A stretch of 64,000 nt of DNA from Labilibacter sediminis (GCF_005877885.1 NZ_VCHY01000019.1:1-64000), one strand, 5' to 3'; counted from the stretch's first letter, positions 46,001 to 55,182 are shown. Translations and numbers: made by a program. The notes: generated by a model not told the origin, from the sequence alone.

Positions 46001-46726
46001 ATGAAAAATAGCATATTGGTATTTGGAATATTAATTTCATTAAACCTCTTTGGACAGGAATTAACTAAAAAAGAATTGAAATATATTCCAAAGGACTTTA
46101 ATGAATCACTGATTCAACTAGATAAAGTGATTCAGGATACAACCAGAGCAAAGATTAAGTTGATGTCGGAAGATGATTTCATCACTCAAACTCATTTTTC
46201 GACAGGAATGTGGATTCGAAACTACTGGCTTTATAACCGATATGTATTTGGATTAATTGTTATGCAATCTGATTTACGGAAAGATTTAATTTTGAAAGGA
46301 TTATATAACAATGACGACATGTCTGGAGTTATTCTTCGGTCGTATCACAGAAAATTAAAAGGGAATGACGTTGATCTTGAACAGCAGATTAAAGATATTC
46401 ATCAATGGTATGTGAATATGAATGATCCTAAATGGAGAGCTGAACAAGACTCTATTGCCTGGGCAAATCATATGAAGCAGTTTAATATTGGAGATACTAT
46501 AGCTCAACACATTTATTACGAAAGGAATTGGCTTGGAGAACCTAGAAAGGACAATATTATAATAGCTGAAATTATTGATAAAACTGAGAAAAAAATAAAA
46601 ATTGACATTGTTTCATTCGGAGAAGAAACTGAAAGGAATCTTGTTTATGAAGAAATTGAATGTGACTCGATAGATTGTTGGATTTCACCATATTTTTGGA
46701 AAAACATAAATGACTTTGAAGAATAG
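46001..46726 (+). CDS. Cassette 16: secreted DUF6794-like protein
   Basis: A 241-residue protein with a signal peptide (VFGILISLNLFGQ, cleavage near residue 17). The segment from YIPKDFNESLIQLDKV through DDFITQTHFSTGMWIRNYW to DDMSGVILRSYHRKLKG matches what I remember of the DUF6794 family, which is short and of unknown function. A C-terminal extension (about 165-241) is beta-rich. It lies 27 bases after the core site. Confidence 0.6.
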   Translation: MKNSILVFGILISLNLFGQELTKKELKYIPKDFNESLIQLDKVIQDTTRAKIKLMSEDDFITQTHFSTGMWIRNYWLYNRYVFGLIVMQSDLRKDLILKGLYNNDDMSGVILRSYHRKLKGNDVDLEQQIKDIHQWYVNMNDPKWRAEQDSIAWANHMKQFNIGDTIAQHIYYERNWLGEPRKDNIIIAEIIDKTEKKIKIDIVSFGEETERNLVYEEIECDSIDCWISPYFWKNINDFEE

Positions 46727-46737
46727 AAAAGTACTAC

Positions 46738-46814
46738 AGCCAACAATGGCTAATAAAGCATAGGCTTGCCGCAGGCGCAACACAAGCCCACGCTTCATAG
46801 CCTTCACGTTATGG
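46738..46814 (+). repeat. attC site 16
   Basis: AGCCAAC (46738-46744) matches GTTGGCT of cassette 16; core GTTATGG (46808-46814). Short main family, 77 bp. Confidence 0.92.
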
Positions 46815-46837
46815 CCAATGAAAAAAGATCGCACATC

Positions 46838-47467
46838 ATGAAAGATATTGAAGAACTAAAAAATAGCTACGGCCAAATAGAAGATGCCAATAAGCGGTTT
46901 CTATTTTTACTTGACAATAAAGATGACATATTCAAAATCGATGAGAATGCCAACGAGAAGAACTTTAATATAAAAGCCAAGCTCCTAACAGAATTATCAT
47001 TTGAATACTCAAATAAGAGTAGATATTCTGAAGCTAATAATGTGTTCAGAATTGTAGTTGACTTATATGAGACTCATTATAAAGAAAACATAAATGAAGT
47101 GCCTTATTATGAGAATCTACTTTGGAACTATGCAAGGTCTTTATATGAACTTAAAAAATATAAGAAAGCTGAAAAGGAATTAAAGAAATTACATGGTTTA
47201 TTCCCACAAAATGAATCATATAAAGATTGGTATGTCGGCACAATTAGAAAAAGAACCTGGAATGTAACTCAATATTTTGCCGGCTATATTATTTTATTCA
47301 TTGTCATTAATCACACTATAAAAGACCAGTTGGATTATTGGGGTTATATGGGAATTTATGTTTTGGCTGGAATCTCTTTGGCTACATCATTGACTTTAGA
47401 GACAATAGGATATATTAAACGACTAAGAATAAAATCACAGGCCATAACAAACCGCTATAAAGCATAA
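46838..47467 (+). CDS. Cassette 17: TPR-like protein with two transmembrane helices
   Basis: A protein of about 209 residues. Residues 40-125 form two TPR-like helical repeats (SRYSEANNVFRIVVDLYETHY; YARSLYELKKYKKAEKELKKLHGLFPQN). Two transmembrane helices follow (about 145-165 and 172-192). The ATG at 46838 is chosen; another at 46811 overlaps the attC core and is less likely. The final residues (AITNRYKA) are encoded within attC 17. Confidence 0.6.
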   Translation: MKDIEELKNSYGQIEDANKRFLFLLDNKDDIFKIDENANEKNFNIKAKLLTELSFEYSNKSRYSEANNVFRIVVDLYETHYKENINEVPYYENLLWNYARSLYELKKYKKAEKELKKLHGLFPQNESYKDWYVGTIRKRTWNVTQYFAGYIILFIVINHTIKDQLDYWGYMGIYVLAGISLATSLTLETIGYIKRLRIKSQAITNRYKA

Positions 47468-47645
47468 AGGGCATTGAGTATTTTGGTCGCTTCGTAGCTT
47501 CGGCAACCACCGCCAAATTGCTGATTTGGCTTTAGAAATGAAAAGTTAAAAACAAATACAACGCTTTGGCTCTGCTCAATTTAGAAAGTTAGTAAGGGTA
47601 AATTCCTTTACGCTTCATGCGGCAGGCCGTTGTGCCCAATGATAA
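47442..47645 (+). repeat. attC site 17
   Basis: CCATAAC (47442-47448) matches GTTATGG of cassette 17; core GTTGTGC (47639-47645). Long family, 204 bp. Confidence 0.85.
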
Positions 47646-47657
47646 AAACGCATAATC

Positions 47658-48545
47658 ATGGAAAATAATTGCTGGTTTTTAATTAACCAAGACCAGAAAG
47701 AGAGAGAATTTGAAGAATTAGAAAGTAAAGCTTCTAAAATATTTCAGGAATTCTTAAGCAAAAAGGAATATGGTAAAAAAGTCAAAATGTATCGTTTTGA
47801 CATTTATATCAAAGAAGAAGTTAACTATGGTTTGCATAATGATAGAGTTTATGATGGATGGGCACATTTGACTTGCCATGTTGATTATGAGAAATTCATA
47901 GAATCAGATGATGAACAGAAGTTATACTTACTTTTGAATGCTTCATTTCGCTTAATTGAATTCTTAAATGAGAAAGTAGTCGTTCCCAAAGACTTTAATT
48001 CGGTCGAGTTATTGAGTGATTATGATGAATTCCTAAAGTCAAACAATTATAAGCTTTCAAATACAGACTTGGATAAATATGTCATAAAGGTATTTGACTT
48101 ATTCAAATTTAGTTTTCATATAACGACAACCATTGAAGTAAAAGAAGATAAGATACACTACGACCTAATAAAGTTAAAGGATTTTATAAATAATAGTTTG
48201 GTTGGTAAGAGCTTTGGAAACTCAATTAAACAATTTGATTTTGGTTACGAGCTGTTTGATTTTAATGGGCAATTTGCTGAATTTAAAAAAGAAACACATG
48301 GACTAAAAAGGTATGGGACAAAGTATAAGAATATACTTGTAGTAAAGCAATTTGACTATTCTGTTATGGAAAAACTAACTGCCAAAGAACAATTTCACGT
48401 CCTGAAATCATCAATTTTAGAAGCAATCAAAGACGTTGAGACAATGAAAAGAAAACCAAAGGACTTTATGATTACTGATTTTTATAATGAAATTTCAACT
48501 ATTATAGAGTCTTATGAAGAAATCACAGGGCACAACAATGGCTAA
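47658..48545 (+). CDS. Cassette 18: cytoplasmic protein of unknown function
   Basis: A 295-residue soluble protein (MENNCWFLINQDQKEREF at the start), charged and mixed alpha/beta, with no motif I recognise. The middle (LNASFRLIEFLNEKVVVPKDFN) and end (EQFHVLKSSILEAIKDVE) look like ordinary folded domains. The last codons (GHNNG) come from attC 18, so the stop lies inside the recombination site. Confidence 0.55.
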   Translation: MENNCWFLINQDQKEREFEELESKASKIFQEFLSKKEYGKKVKMYRFDIYIKEEVNYGLHNDRVYDGWAHLTCHVDYEKFIESDDEQKLYLLLNASFRLIEFLNEKVVVPKDFNSVELLSDYDEFLKSNNYKLSNTDLDKYVIKVFDLFKFSFHITTTIEVKEDKIHYDLIKLKDFINNSLVGKSFGNSIKQFDFGYELFDFNGQFAEFKKETHGLKRYGTKYKNILVVKQFDYSVMEKLTAKEQFHVLKSSILEAIKDVETMKRKPKDFMITDFYNEISTIIESYEEITGHNNG

Positions 48546-48606
48546 TACGCAATATGCCTGCCGCAGGCGCAACACAGGCACACTGCGCATAGCCTTCACG
48601 TTATGC
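48530..48606 (+). repeat. attC site 18
   Basis: GCACAAC (48530-48536) matches GTTGTGC of cassette 18; core GTTATGC (48600-48606). A short-family variant whose arms carry compensating changes: CGCAATATGCCTG pairs with CAGGCACACTGCG. Confidence 0.9.
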
Positions 48607-48652
48607 CCCATAAAAACACATAGAAGTAATAAAATCACTAGCAGAATAAACT

Positions 48653-49246
48653 ATGAAATCAGTAGAAGATATATCGAAAATCCCGAGAACTGGGAGAATT
48701 GGAAGATTTGCAAAAATTGTTGAAAAAACTACTGGTCCAGAATCCTTTGTAAGGATAATGGAAAAATCGGATGAGTATGCGAAATATAAACCTGAAAATA
48801 AGGCCAATTGGTGGAATAGCGCAATTGAACGATTGGTAAAAGAACTTGGAAAAGAAAAAGCAATTGAAGTAATGAGAAATTGCGGGAGTAAATGTTGTGG
48901 TCAGGGACAAAGAAAAACTGCTAAGCGATTAATGAATGAATCATCTTCTATGGAAGACTTTCTTGATAAAGTAAGTAGTTATGAAGTAAGGGATGGGGAG
49001 CTTGAATACAAACTAATTAATGAAAATACAATCATCGGCAAGCATAACAGATGTTTCTGTGGTCAGGTAAAAAAATCAAAGGAATTATTTGACAGTAAAA
49101 CATATTGCCAATGTTCTGTAGAATTTAATAAACAATTTTTCGAGGCTGCGTTTGAGAAACCTGTAGAGGTTGAATTAAAACAGTCAATCTTAAATGGTGG
49201 GGATTATTGTGAATTTGAGATTAAAGTAATTGAAGGAGAGCAATAA
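48653..49246 (+). CDS. Cassette 19: cysteine-rich DUF6144-like protein
   Basis: A 197-residue protein. Two cysteine groups stand out: NCGSKCCGQG (about residues 83-92) and CFCG...YCQCS (about 134-155), suggesting metal or Fe-S binding. The end (KPVEVELKQSILNGGDYCEFEIKV) has the pattern of V4R-like/DUF6144 small-molecule-binding domains, from memory. Its role is unknown. Cassette proteins of this type are rare. Confidence 0.6.
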   Translation: MKSVEDISKIPRTGRIGRFAKIVEKTTGPESFVRIMEKSDEYAKYKPENKANWWNSAIERLVKELGKEKAIEVMRNCGSKCCGQGQRKTAKRLMNESSSMEDFLDKVSSYEVRDGELEYKLINENTIIGKHNRCFCGQVKKSKELFDSKTYCQCSVEFNKQFFEAAFEKPVEVELKQSILNGGDYCEFEIKVIEGEQ

Positions 49247-49261
49247 ATAAAAAATTACAGG

Positions 49262-49395
49262 GCATAACAAACCGCAATAAAGAATGCCTTGCCGAGGCTG
49301 GTTTTGGGAGATTGGTTCCCGCGCGAGCAAAGGCGAAATTAAGAAAGCGAATATACCACACGCAGCGGCACACTTCATGCGGCAAGACGTTAGCC
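49262..49395 (+). repeat. attC site 19
   Basis: GCATAAC (49262-49268) matches GTTATGC of cassette 19; core GTTAGCC (49389-49395). A middle-sized site (134 bp) with GCCTTGCCGAGG and an inner GATTGGTTCCCGCGC region. Confidence 0.85.
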
Positions 49396-49489
49396 CCAAT
49401 TGTTATGCGCAAGAAAACTTAATAGCTGCCATTAATTATTAAACAGCTGGACCAAGAATAAACTAAGTAATTATATTAAAAAATTGAAC

Positions 49490-49891
49490 ATGACCTTTAG
49501 AGCATCATTTTGTGACCCATTTAAGTCGGATATTATTGAATATGGAGTTGTTGAATCAGACAAAATTATGGAAGCCTTTGATAGAGTTCCTTGGACAGAC
49601 CTCCTGACCAAGATGCAAAATGCAAAAGAATCAGAAATCCATTATTCTCCATCTTTAGAAATAGAAAATATTACAAATAACAACGGACTTTCACTTTCTG
49701 CTCTGGATGGTGGCGAATGGTACATTTTCTATAAAAGACCAAAGAAAGTAAAGATTTTATTTGGCTTAATTGAAAGAATGAACGACAACTACGTGACGGA
49801 AATACATGGTCAAACTGAAAAAGATGCAAAGGAATGCTTGGAAGCACTTATAAAAAATGAACTAGAATTTCTTGACAAAAAAGTAAAATAA
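49490..49891 (+). CDS. Cassette 20: small unknown protein
   Basis: A 133-residue cytoplasmic protein (MTFRASFCDPFKSDIIEYG), starting at the ATG at 49490; a TTG two codons earlier is in frame but less likely. It has alternating strands and helices, SLSALDGGEWYIFYKRPKKVK in the middle and a charged C-terminal helix. It resembles small immunity proteins in size and composition only. Confidence 0.55.
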   Translation: MTFRASFCDPFKSDIIEYGVVESDKIMEAFDRVPWTDLLTKMQNAKESEIHYSPSLEIENITNNNGLSLSALDGGEWYIFYKRPKKVKILFGLIERMNDNYVTEIHGQTEKDAKECLEALIKNELEFLDKKVK

Positions 49892-49896
49892 CTGGG

Positions 49897-50087
49897 GCTA
49901 ACAAACCGCAATAAAGCATAAGGGATTCTTTGTGTTTGGAAAGTTTTGTAGCTTCGGCGATCAGCGCCAAATCGCAGATTTGGCATTAATATGAAAAGAT
50001 AAAACAAAATATGCGCTTTGGCTTCGCTCAATTTGGAAAGTTAGTAAGGTTAAATCCCTTTACGCTTCATGCGGCAGGACGTTAGCC
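49897..50087 (+). repeat. attC site 20
   Basis: GGCTAAC (49897-49903) matches GTTAGCC of cassette 20, extending to TGGGGCTAAC. Core GTTAGCC (50081-50087). Long family. Confidence 0.87.
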
Positions 50088-50143
50088 GCCACCAAAAAAA
50101 ATAGAACCAAGTAATAATAGCCAGATTATATTGGCAAAATAAA

Positions 50144-50920
50144 ATGACATTGAAAATTATGAGTAAAGGTTACTTTGTCTTAACAATTCTGATTGTTTTT
50201 TCAGTCTTTTCGACAAACGTTTTTTCACAAGTAGGTATGAAGGTTCATGTGGGATCATCAATTCCTTTATCTAAATTTGCATCATCAGAAATAAATGAGA
50301 ATAATACAGGGGGGGCTGGGATTGGACTTAATATAGGATTACAATTGACCCAATCATTACCAATAAATAATTTGGGTTTATTTGCTGGTGTAGATTTCAT
50401 ATACAATAGAACTAAATCTGGACTAAAGAATGAGCTTGCAAAGAAATCTAAAGAAGACATTTGGGATGCCAATATATATATATCATCTTACGATTATGAT
50501 GTTAATTCATATAGCTATATAAACTTACCTATATCAACTGGTTTATATTTTTTGAAATCGATAAATAATAGAGTTTCATTAAAAGTTGAAACAGGTCTTA
50601 TATATAATTTCTTAAAGATAACAGATATGGAAACTACTGTTAGTAGGGATGAATATTATTTTGAAGGCAATGGTTTTAAAACGAAAAATGTAGTAGATGA
50701 AAGATTTAAAACGAAATTTGATTTTACATCTAACTTAGGTTAAAAAGTTGGTTGTGGATTAATCTTCAATAAAAAAACATCAGTTGCAATAGACTATTTT
50801 GCATTAGGAGAACATAATGCAGAAGGTGAAATATCAAGATTAAGTGATGGGTATACAGAAGAATGGGAAAGGAGTTTAAAAGTTGATATTATATCGCTGA
50901 CTATTGGGTTGATGTTTTAA
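50144..50920 (+). pseudogene. Cassette 21: outer-membrane beta-barrel protein interrupted by a TAA
   Basis: A signal peptide (VFSVFSTNVFSQ) and a barrel pattern (GMKVHVGSSIPLSKF; GAGIGLNIGLQLTQS; FAGVDFIYNR) run to a TAA at 50741. The same frame continues KVGCGLIFNKKTSVAIDYFAL to DIISLTIGLMF, a typical final barrel strand ending in Phe, stopping at 50918. One TAA therefore removes the last three strands. CAA-to-TAA is the simplest cause. Alternatively only the first 199 residues are made and would probably not fold. Confidence 0.65.
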
Positions 50921-50984
50921 TAGTTGAGCTGTTAAAATAAACCTTACAAGCAGAAAACCAGCAAAATGAAATGAAAATGGCAGC

Positions 50985-51177
50985 GGCTAACAATGGCTAA
51001 TAAAGCATAAGTGAGCCGACTGATTTTGGTTCGTTCGTAGCTTCGGCAGACAGCGCCAAATCGTTGATTTGGTTTTAGAAATGAAAAGTTAAAAACAAAT
51101 ACAACGCTTTGGCTCCGTTAAGTTTGGAAGTACGTACGGTTAATATTCACTTACGCTTCATAGCCTTTACGTTACCA
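50985..51177 (+). repeat. attC site 21
   Basis: GGCTAAC (50985-50991) matches GTTAGCC of cassette 21; core GTTACCA (51171-51177). It looks like a mosaic: short-family outer arms (ATGGCTAATAAAGCATAA / TTCATAGCC) around a long-family interior. Confidence 0.85.
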
Positions 51178-51202
51178 GCTATTTTAGACCAGATACTTAA
51201 AT

Positions 51203-51550
51203 ATGAAAATATACGGACTTGAAAAATATAATATTGAGGAAATTGATTTGGGTACCACGTATTCAGAAAGTGTTTTTGATATAAAAATCTTAATAAGATA
51301 TTTTCAAGACCTTGATATACTAAGACCATTGACTCCAAAAGAAAGGAAGCTTCTAATTCGACAAAAATTAAGGAATGACTTAAAAACTTTGTTAAATGTT
51401 TATCCAACAGAAAACCACGAATTGTTAGGAACGAAAATTCGCCCAATTGGAATCATTGGACGATTGACTGGTAAGCAGATATTGGAAATAAAAAATCATA
51501 ATTCAATTGACCAAATTATAATTCAGAAAGCGGGAAAACTAAAAAAATAG
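51203..51550 (+). CDS. Cassette 22 (copy 2 of cassette 5): 5' part of the frameshifted gene
   Basis: The same 115-residue frame as at 35364-35711, including the seven-A run. The 838 bases from GTTACCA at 51171 to the G at 52008 appear identical to 35332-36169, offset 15,839 bases. The copies therefore arose after the frameshift, or the frameshift is functional. Confidence 0.6.
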   Translation: MKIYGLEKYNIEEIDLGTTYSESVFDIKILIRYFQDLDILRPLTPKERKLLIRQKLRNDLKTLLNVYPTENHELLGTKIRPIGIIGRLTGKQILEIKNHNSIDQIIIQKAGKLKK

Positions 51551-51893
51551 AGAAGAGAAGGAGATTGAATGTTACTATAGTATTCAAGGATTATTTGCTG
51601 TTCGTGTTGAAGGTTTTGACTACTCGAATCGAATTAGATTTACAGAAGAAAGGATAATACTTGTTAAAGCTAAAAATTCTAAAGAAGCAGAATCAAAGGC
51701 GAAAATTGAATTTAAGAAATACTCAGACTTTGAATATCTAAATAGCGATTCAAGACTGACAAAATGGGAATTTATTGAAATACTAGATATTTATGAAACT
51801 GAGGCTACAGAAATAGACCCAAGCGGAACTGAAATATTTAGTATTACAAGGAATAGAAAATTGAAAGAAAAAACAGCTGGTAACAAAGTGTAA
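51546..51893 (+). pseudogene. Cassette 22 (copy 2 of cassette 5): 3' part of the frameshifted gene
   Basis: Second copy of the frame at 35707-36054, without an ATG, ending inside attC 22. The DUF4288-like text is unchanged. Confidence 0.6.
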
Positions 51894-52014
51894 TAGTTCA
51901 GGGCTGGGCTGAAGTTTAATTTGGGAGGTTAATCTCTCGCATGTCGTTTCAGTCCTGCTGGACAGAAACTATGCCCGTAGAAACGCCCCGAAACTATACA
52001 CTAGCACGTTAGGC
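51878..52014 (+). repeat. attC site 22
   Basis: TGGTAAC (51878-51884) matches GTTACCA of cassette 22; core GTTAGGC (52008-52014). Identical to attC 5 up to the G of the core, then different, exactly as recombination predicts. Confidence 0.92.
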
Positions 52015-52049
52015 TTTATTTACGTACAGCTTGCAAATCAATTTAATAC

Positions 52050-52101
52050 TTGGAAACTGAATATAGTTCACTATCTTTGATACTATCAAATGATACTATC
52101 A
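52050..52101 (+). promoter_or_regulatory. Own promoter and operator of the Fic cassette
   Basis: TTG (52050-52052) and TATCTTTG (52072-52079) are exactly 19 bases apart, a consensus Bacteroidota promoter. TGATACTATCA occurs twice (52078-52088 and 52091-52101), 13 bases apart, overlapping the -7 element and start region. The repeats look like an operator. Confidence 0.75.
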
Positions 52102-52114
52102 TTAATAGCAATTT

Positions 52115-53071
52115 ATGAAACCACCGTATAGTTTAACAGGCAAAATTTTAAAATTAGTTGCTTCTATTTCAGAAAAAATTGGAGAGATAAATTCAGCACA
52201 TCTGAGTAAACCTCCCACTGAATTAAGAAAGAAGAATAGGATTAAAACAATTCATTCATCACTTGAAATTGAAGGCAATACATTAACAATTGAACAAATA
52301 ACTGCAATTGTTGAAAATAAGCGCATTGTAGGCCCAAAGAAGGATATCTTAGAGGTAAAGAATGCAATTGCCGTATATGATTACATAGTAAAATTAAATC
52401 CTTATAGTTTTGATTCCTTTTGTGAAGCACATGGAATCTTAATGAAAGGACTTATTGATTCCGCAGGAAGTTTACGAAGCAAATCAGTTGGAATTGTTAA
52501 AGGTTCAGAAGTCGCACATATTGCTCCAGGCAGCGATATGTTAAAACCATTAATGAATGACTTGTTTGACTACTTAAAAAATAGTGATGATTTACTTCTG
52601 ATAAAAAGTTGTGTATTTCATTACGAGATGGAATTCATTCACCCATTTATTGATGGAAATGGCAGAATGGGGCGACTTTGGCAAACTTTAATTTTGAAAG
52701 ATGAATATCCTGTTTTTGAATATCTACCAATTGAGACATTAATTAAAGAGCGACAGGATAAATACTATGAAGCATTAGGACAATCTGATAAAACAGGTGA
52801 ATCAACAGTATTTATTGAATTTATGTTAGAAATAATTCTAGAGTCTTTAGATGAATTGTTGAATATTCAGAATGTTAACCTTACCAATATTGACAGAATT
52901 AGTTTATTCAAGTCAATAGTAAAAGACGACTTCTTTACAAGAAAGGAATACATGAAGAATTTTAGAGAAATTTCTTCAGCAACAGCAAGTAGGGATTTGA
53001 AATATGCTGTAGAAAATGGAATCATAGAGAAAATTGGAGATAAGAATACTGCTAGATATAGATATAAATAA
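52115..53071 (+). CDS. Cassette 23: class II Fic-domain protein with C-terminal winged helix
   Basis: A 318-residue protein. The Fic motif HPFIDGNGRMGR starts at His176, so it should transfer AMP from ATP to target hydroxyls. The inhibitory motif S49xxxE53G54 (SSLEIEGN) lies before the Fic fold, the class II arrangement. Residues 245-318 form a winged-helix-like domain (FTRKEYMKNFREISSATASRDLKYAVENG), and paired operator repeats lie upstream, so it may repress its own promoter. It is one of very few cassettes with a full promoter. Confidence 0.9.
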   Translation: MKPPYSLTGKILKLVASISEKIGEINSAHLSKPPTELRKKNRIKTIHSSLEIEGNTLTIEQITAIVENKRIVGPKKDILEVKNAIAVYDYIVKLNPYSFDSFCEAHGILMKGLIDSAGSLRSKSVGIVKGSEVAHIAPGSDMLKPLMNDLFDYLKNSDDLLLIKSCVFHYEMEFIHPFIDGNGRMGRLWQTLILKDEYPVFEYLPIETLIKERQDKYYEALGQSDKTGESTVFIEFMLEIILESLDELLNIQNVNLTNIDRISLFKSIVKDDFFTRKEYMKNFREISSATASRDLKYAVENGIIEKIGDKNTARYRYK

Positions 53072-53079
53072 AAAACAAA

Positions 53080-53156
53080 GCCTAACAATGGCTAATAAAG
53101 CATAGGCTTGCCGCAGGCGCAACACAAGCCAACGCTTCATAGCCGGTACGTTGTGC
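53080..53156 (+). repeat. attC site 23
   Basis: GCCTAAC (53080-53086) matches GTTAGGC of cassette 23, extending to ten bases (AAAGCCTAAC). Core GTTGTGC (53150-53156). Short main family. Confidence 0.92.
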
Positions 53157-53160
53157 TTCA

Positions 53161-54470
53161 TTAAGGTACGGTAAAGGGACATCCTTTACAAAGTTAAAGG
53201 GACATAGTTTACACTTTTAAGAATTGTAATTTGTATAAAAAACAAATTGCTATGCCTTGGAAAGAAACAACAACTATGGAACAGAAAGTAGAGTTTATTT
53301 GCGAATGGCGGACTCAGAAATACAGTCTGACGGAACTATGTAAAGCTTTTGGAATATCCAGACCAACAGCTTATAAATTAATCCATCGTTTTGAAGAAAA
53401 AGGAATTGAAGGTCTAAAAGAGATCACTAAATCTCCAAGGAATCATCCAAATAAGACGAAGCAAATTGTAGAAGACAGGATCCTTCAGCTAAAGGAAAAA
53501 CACAGGCTTTGGGGCGCTAAAAAGATTAGAAAATTGTTGTTTAACGATTGTGATGAAAAAGATATTCCGAGTGTTGTTACAGTGCATAATATCTTGTTCA
53601 GACATGGCTTGGTTAAACCTCAAAAACGATTAAGGAGAGTCAAACCTATCTTTCCAATTTTTGACCCAAAGGAATGTAATGAGGTCTGGAGTGCAGACTA
53701 TAAAGGGAAGTTTTTAATGGGCAATAAAGTTTATTGTCACCCATTGACAATAGCAGACTCCAGGAGTAGGTTTTTATTTGAAGCAAAAGGTCATTATCAT
53801 GAGGATCTAAAGTCTGCTAAGTCCGCTTTCACAAAGGTATTCAGGAAATATGGCATTCCTAAACAGATTCACACAGATAACGGAAGTCCTTTTGGATCAG
53901 TAGCGGCTATTCAACGCTTTACCAGGCTTTCCTATTGGTTTATAGAACTAGGAATCATGCCCGTATTTTCAGACTCTGCCCATCCTGAACAAAACGGTCG
54001 TCATGAACGCATGCACCGCGATTTAAAGGCCTCTTGTGCTAAACCAGCAGCATACGATTTAAAGGCGCAACAACGACGTTTAAATCACTTTAAAGAGGAG
54101 TATAATCATATAAGACCACATGAAGCTTTAGATATGGAAACCCCAGGATCAGTACATGATTTTTCATCCCGTCCTTTTCCTGAAAGAATAGCGAGTTATG
54201 ACTATGAACCAGAGATGAAAGTACTGAAGGTAACACAAAATGGAGCTATGCGGTGGGGCGCATACTACTGGGTATATTTAACCGCTTCTTTAAAGGGTAA
54301 ATATGTTGGTGTACTAGAAATGGGAAATGGAATTTGGAGAGTGTTTTATAGAAACGTATTTTTAGGTTTCTTTGATGAAAAGAATATAAGAGACAAAGAA
54401 AAATCAATAAGGCTCAGTCAAAATTTAGTGTAAAGTCTAATGTTTAACTTTTGTAAACTATGTGCCTTAA
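53161..54470 (+). mobile_element. IS481-family insertion sequence in cassette 24
   Basis: The ends are inverted: TTAAGGTAC...ACATCCTTTACAAAG on the left and, read inward from the right, TTAAGGCACATAGTTTACAAAAG. The left end also has a tandem repeat of the GGGACAT...TTTACA word (53176-53213). Length is about 1.3 kb with one transposase. No target duplication is clear. Confidence 0.75.
53252..54433 (+). CDS. IS481-family transposase
   Basis: A 393-residue protein with an N-terminal helix-turn-helix (KYSLTELCKAFGISRPTAYKLIHRF), an HTH_29/32-like linker, and an rve-type DDE core: D in VWSADYKGKF, D in HTDNGSPFG, and E in NGRHERMHRDLK. This is the usual length and motif order of IS481 transposases. 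The ATG at 53252 is chosen; a TTG seven codons earlier is in frame. It appears intact. Confidence 0.92.
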   Translation: MPWKETTTMEQKVEFICEWRTQKYSLTELCKAFGISRPTAYKLIHRFEEKGIEGLKEITKSPRNHPNKTKQIVEDRILQLKEKHRLWGAKKIRKLLFNDCDEKDIPSVVTVHNILFRHGLVKPQKRLRRVKPIFPIFDPKECNEVWSADYKGKFLMGNKVYCHPLTIADSRSRFLFEAKGHYHEDLKSAKSAFTKVFRKYGIPKQIHTDNGSPFGSVAAIQRFTRLSYWFIELGIMPVFSDSAHPEQNGRHERMHRDLKASCAKPAAYDLKAQQRRLNHFKEEYNHIRPHEALDMETPGSVHDFSSRPFPERIASYDYEPEMKVLKVTQNGAMRWGAYYWVYLTASLKGKYVGVLEMGNGIWRVFYRNVFLGFFDEKNIRDKEKSIRLSQNLV

Positions 54471-54509
54471 CGAACATTTCACAAAATGCACTAAAAAAGA
54501 AATTAAATC

Positions 54510-55169
54510 ATGAAAAATCTTCTTATAATCCTTTCTGTTATTGCTTGTGTGAATTGTCAAAGGCAAAATGACATAGAAGCTTTTGACAAGCTTCTGGGAT
54601 ATGAAAAAGCAGAAGCATTTAATAGTGCAGTAAGTTCATTTCAAGAATTCTTAGTATTAAACTATTCTAATATTGACAATGAAAATGAAAGAATTAGTGA
54701 ATTTTTGAAGACCATAATACACTCAGATAATATTAAAGCCGACTTCATATTTAATAAAGAACTATGTGCAAAAGTTGTTAATGATTGGGAGACGAGTGGT
54801 TTACGAAAAGAAATATGGTTGTATCAGGACGAAAAATATACTTCTCCTATTTACGGAGAAGTTACAATTGAAGAAGAAGTTATACCAATTACAAGAAATG
54901 TAGAAATTGAAACTGACACAATTGATTTAAGTACGTATTTGGAATCTAATACATATGGACTTTTCCTATACGGGCTTGAAAAATATGCCTCTAAGGACAA
55001 GGTAATTCTTGACTATGTTGATAGTAAAAGGGCAATGGGTGACATATATTATAAACCAGTTGCGGAATCGATTTATAAATTGAAAATAAAATACAATGAA
55101 CCATTCTTCATGAGAATATTAATAGTTGAATTTTATTATGATTTAATGTCCTTAGCTATTGAAGAATAA
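54510..55169 (+). CDS. Cassette 24: lipoprotein-like protein of unknown function
   Basis: A 219-residue protein with a short signal ending in ACVNC (Cys17), so probably a lipoprotein. The mature part is helical at first (AFDKLLGYEKAEAFNSAVSSFQEFL) and then mixed. I do not recognise a family. It lies 40 bases downstream of the IS481 element, which separates it from its cassette start. The cassette ends do not match (see findings), so its original start may have been lost. Confidence 0.55.
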   Translation: MKNLLIILSVIACVNCQRQNDIEAFDKLLGYEKAEAFNSAVSSFQEFLVLNYSNIDNENERISEFLKTIIHSDNIKADFIFNKELCAKVVNDWETSGLRKEIWLYQDEKYTSPIYGEVTIEEEVIPITRNVEIETDTIDLSTYLESNTYGLFLYGLEKYASKDKVILDYVDSKRAMGDIYYKPVAESIYKLKIKYNEPFFMRILIVEFYYDLMSLAIEE

Positions 55170-55182
55170 AAAGAAAAACGCA

